Below, in pieces: positions 61,229 through 64,000 of a stretch of DNA of 64,000 nucleotides; position 1 is the stretch's first letter, and every line of letters starts with the position of its first letter. The notes beneath the pieces are model-generated. The model worked only from the letters and a program-made list of their open reading frames with translations. It had not been told where the DNA came from and did no database searches. Made by a program: the position numbers and the translations under genes. The stretch lies in the NCBI GenBank assembly GCA_005798905.1, contig SYIK01000006.1, positions 98,097-162,096 on the forward strand, in the 5' to 3' direction. Source of the DNA: Bacteroidota bacterium. Its GTDB lineage: Bacteria; Bacteroidota; Bacteroidia; Chitinophagales; Chitinophagaceae.

Positions 61229-62155
61229 TTATTTTTTCTTGTATTCTAATTTTTGTATTTTACCAGAGAGTAATAATTCTTTATGAATTGAATCAAGTAT
61301 CCCATTTACGAAATGACCGCTTTGTGGTGTGCTGTAATCTTTTGCCAAATCAATATATTCATTAATAGTAACTTTTGGTGGGATAGTTTCAAAATAAAGA
61401 AATTCTGAAAGTCCCATTTTCATTAAAATCATATCAATGATTGCAATTCGTTCAGAATCCCAATTTTTTAGTTTTGGAACAATAGTTGATTCCAAAAATG
61501 CAGATTTTTCAATTACTGATTTTAGTAAGTTTTTTGCAAACGTAATGTTATCCTCGCTCAACAAATTGTTTAAATCATACTTTGAATTTTTTTGTATAAA
61601 ATTCAGCAACAATAAAATTACAGTTTCACCATCATCATTCCAATTGCTAAAATTTTCTTCGATATGTGAAACGAAAATTTCATTTGCAAGTAATAGTTTG
61701 TCTAAAACGAATTCAGTAATGTTTTTTTCTTCTTTTAGCTCTCTGTTTTCTTTATTGCAGTAAATTTTATATTCGTTGGTTTCAGTTAACGTTAAATAAA
61801 TTTTTCTTATTAAATCTTTATTTAAAAATCGTTCGGGTTTAATTTGTTCAAAAGCTGTCCGCAACGATTCATCTTCAAGCATTCGCCAAATAATTGTGTT
61901 GCCCGTAATTTTTGTATTTACATTTAAATCCTCGTAAGTAGGCAAATGTTTTAAAGAACGCTGATGAGAATCAGTTTCGGCATAGCGACAAACTTCTATT
62001 AAAAAATAATTGAGATAAACAAGCAGGTTGCGTGTTAGATCGAAATGGTTTTGTAAAATTCTTTGTGCATCTTTTTGGTTCAAATCAGTGTCACGCGAGG
62101 AAAGCGTATAAATCGTTTGCATCACTTTCACTCTTATATTTCTTCTGCTAATCAT
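61229..62155 (-). CDS. nusB: Transcription antitermination factor NusB (long Bacteroidota form)
   Basis: 308 residues, about twice the length of E. coli NusB. The N-terminal ISRRNIRVKVMQTIYTLSSR and C-terminal blocks (RIAIIDMILMKMGLSEFLYF; KVTINEYIDLAKDYSTPQSG; HFVNGILDSI) are the family signature. The ~120 extra residues in the middle are charged and helical. NusB with NusE (S10) binds boxA in rRNA leaders and supports antitermination. It heads the minus-strand operon. A near-match TATCTTCG lies upstream. Confidence 0.93.
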   Translation of the reverse strand: MISRRNIRVKVMQTIYTLSSRDTDLNQKDAQRILQNHFDLTRNLLVYLNYFLIEVCRYAETDSHQRSLKHLPTYEDLNVNTKITGNTIIWRMLEDESLRTAFEQIKPERFLNKDLIRKIYLTLTETNEYKIYCNKENRELKEEKNITEFVLDKLLLANEIFVSHIEENFSNWNDDGETVILLLLNFIQKNSKYDLNNLLSEDNITFAKNLLKSVIEKSAFLESTIVPKLKNWDSERIAIIDMILMKMGLSEFLYFETIPPKVTINEYIDLAKDYSTPQSGHFVNGILDSIHKELLLSGKIQKLEYKKK

Positions 62156-62412
62156 ATTGTAAGAACTATTGGGCGGCGAAGATAGGGGATTAAATTTTTT
62201 AGATTTTGTTTTTCTAAACCGATGCCAAATTTATTCTTACTATAAAATTGACACATCGTCCGAAACGAATATGCGGAGTTCATTGTTTGGCAGAAAGAGG
62301 ACTTAAACCTGAAATAATTTCAGTACGAATAGCAGTGGCATAAAATTTTCTATACCTTTACCAACCCAAAAATCAAGGTTAAATTTTAATAAAACAAAAA
62401 ATCAATTCAATT
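62156..62412. other. Intergenic region between divergent nusB and groES
   Basis: 257 bases holding both promoters. Near groES there is TACCTTTA at 62353-62360 (one mismatch to the -7 box), giving an ~47-base leader. I find no CIRCE inverted repeat. An open stretch at about 62254-62343, ending at the TAA after VRIAVA, reads RICGVHCLAERGLKPE; it has no start or recognised match and may be chance. Confidence 0.5.
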
Positions 62413-62694
62413 ATGGCCAAGAAGTTAAATGTTACCCCACTTCACGATAGGGTAATTGTAAAACCCGCACCTGCTGAAGAAAAAACTGCTGGAGGAATTA
62501 TTATTCCGGATACAGCAAAAGAAAAACCACAACGCGGAACGGTAGTTGCAGCAGGACCCGGTAAAAAAGACGAACCAGTAACTGTAAAAGCCGGCAATAC
62601 AGTTTTGTATGGTAAATATGCTGGAACTGAAATTCAAATTGACGGAGAAGAATTACTTATTATGCGTGAAAGTGATATTTTGGCAATCGTATAA
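62413..62694 (+). CDS. groES: Co-chaperonin GroES
   Basis: 93 residues. [20 protein letters not shown] at the N-terminus; the mobile loop [13 protein letters not shown]; the C-terminal [16 protein letters not shown]. All are standard. It caps the GroEL ring and encloses folding substrates. groEL follows after 67 bases. Confidence 0.97.
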   Translation: MAKKLNVTPLHDRVIVKPAPAEEKTAGGIIIPDTAKEKPQRGTVVAAGPGKKDEPVTVKAGNTVLYGKYAGTEIQIDGEELLIMRESDILAIV

Positions 62695-62746
62695 TAAGCA
62701 AATTTCAACTTTCAAATTTTGTAAAAAAATTCAATTAAATAATTAA

Positions 62747-64000
<1,254 letters not shown>

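Noticed and set aside
62281..62300. A TTGGCA-like sequence upstream of groES considered as a sigma-54 promoter
   Set aside because: The required GC at the -12 position and correct spacing are missing.
62156..62412. CIRCE operator for groESL
   Set aside because: No TTAGCACTC/GAGTGCTAA inverted repeat is present in the region.

Overview
The window is a gene-dense stretch of chromosome from a member of the Bacteroidota, most likely of the Chitinophagales/Chitinophagaceae type. The evidence is the AT-rich base composition, the many upstream boxes matching the Bacteroidota -7 promoter element TAnnTTTG, the near absence of Shine-Dalgarno sequences, and family content typical of the phylum: DUF3810, DUF4294, the type IX secretion plug protein (DUF5103), a fused SecDF, a long NusB, a DUF1573 lipoprotein and bacillithiol genes. 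No tRNA, rRNA, CRISPR array, insertion sequence or prophage was seen. One structural RNA, the SRP RNA, lies at 23279-23379.

Layout. 1-7000: a DUF3810 fragment, dCTP deaminase, a phosphopantetheinyl transferase, a DUF2130 coiled-coil protein, an ABC-F ATPase and a secreted penicillin-acylase-type hydrolase. 7189-7333 holds a decayed gene that keeps only a start and a type IX sorting-signal tail. 7334-13016: dapD, a glycosyltransferase, and a run of tRNA-biology genes (threonylcarbamoyl-AMP synthase, CCA-adding enzyme, miaA). 13013-23237: envelope proteins (FadL-type porin, Tyr/Asn-rich lipoprotein, BamA/TamA-like lipoprotein, LolE/FtsX permease, T9SS plug) interleaved with proS, truB and a TrmH-type methylase. 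23267-38652: SRP RNA, transaldolase-like enzyme, sterol-desaturase-like membrane protein, D-amino-acid dehydrogenase, bshC, purE/purK, hpd, an L,D-transpeptidase with a TonB-like tail, lysC, fbp, an orphan ABC ATPase, a YfiT/BstA-like DinB protein, folC and tonB. 38755-42617: a four-gene operon (ureohydrolase, membrane protein, radical SAM protein, DMT exporter) with no assigned pathway. 42778-52623: ccmE-ccmF, DUF4294, bshB1, fatty-acid desaturase, acyl-CoA dehydrogenase, yggS and glnS. 52625-62155: methylmalonyl-CoA mutase large subunit, an A-type Fe-S carrier, secDF, an aspartate-type aminotransferase and the nusB-DUF1573-yajC-coaE operon. 62413 onward: groES and the first 375 codons of groEL.

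Connections. Two bacillithiol biosynthesis genes (bshC, bshB1) and a probable bacillithiol-S-transferase-type gene (YfiT-like) occur at three separate loci in 20 kb. SRP RNA, SecDF and YajC serve inner-membrane targeting and translocation. The T9SS plug and the sorting-tail remnant point to type IX secretion. CcmE is of the CxxxY type.

The most useful observations are these. (1) At several genes the -7 box ends only 3-9 bases before the ATG; using the SRP RNA as an internal ruler, these transcripts would be leaderless or nearly so. (2) The last 114 bases (63887-64000) are GC-rich foreign sequence fused into groEL, most likely an assembly or cloning chimera. (3) Two gene remnants lie in intergenic DNA. 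(4) The ureohydrolase/radical-SAM operon is uncharacterised. I did not find a clear new defence or mobile system.
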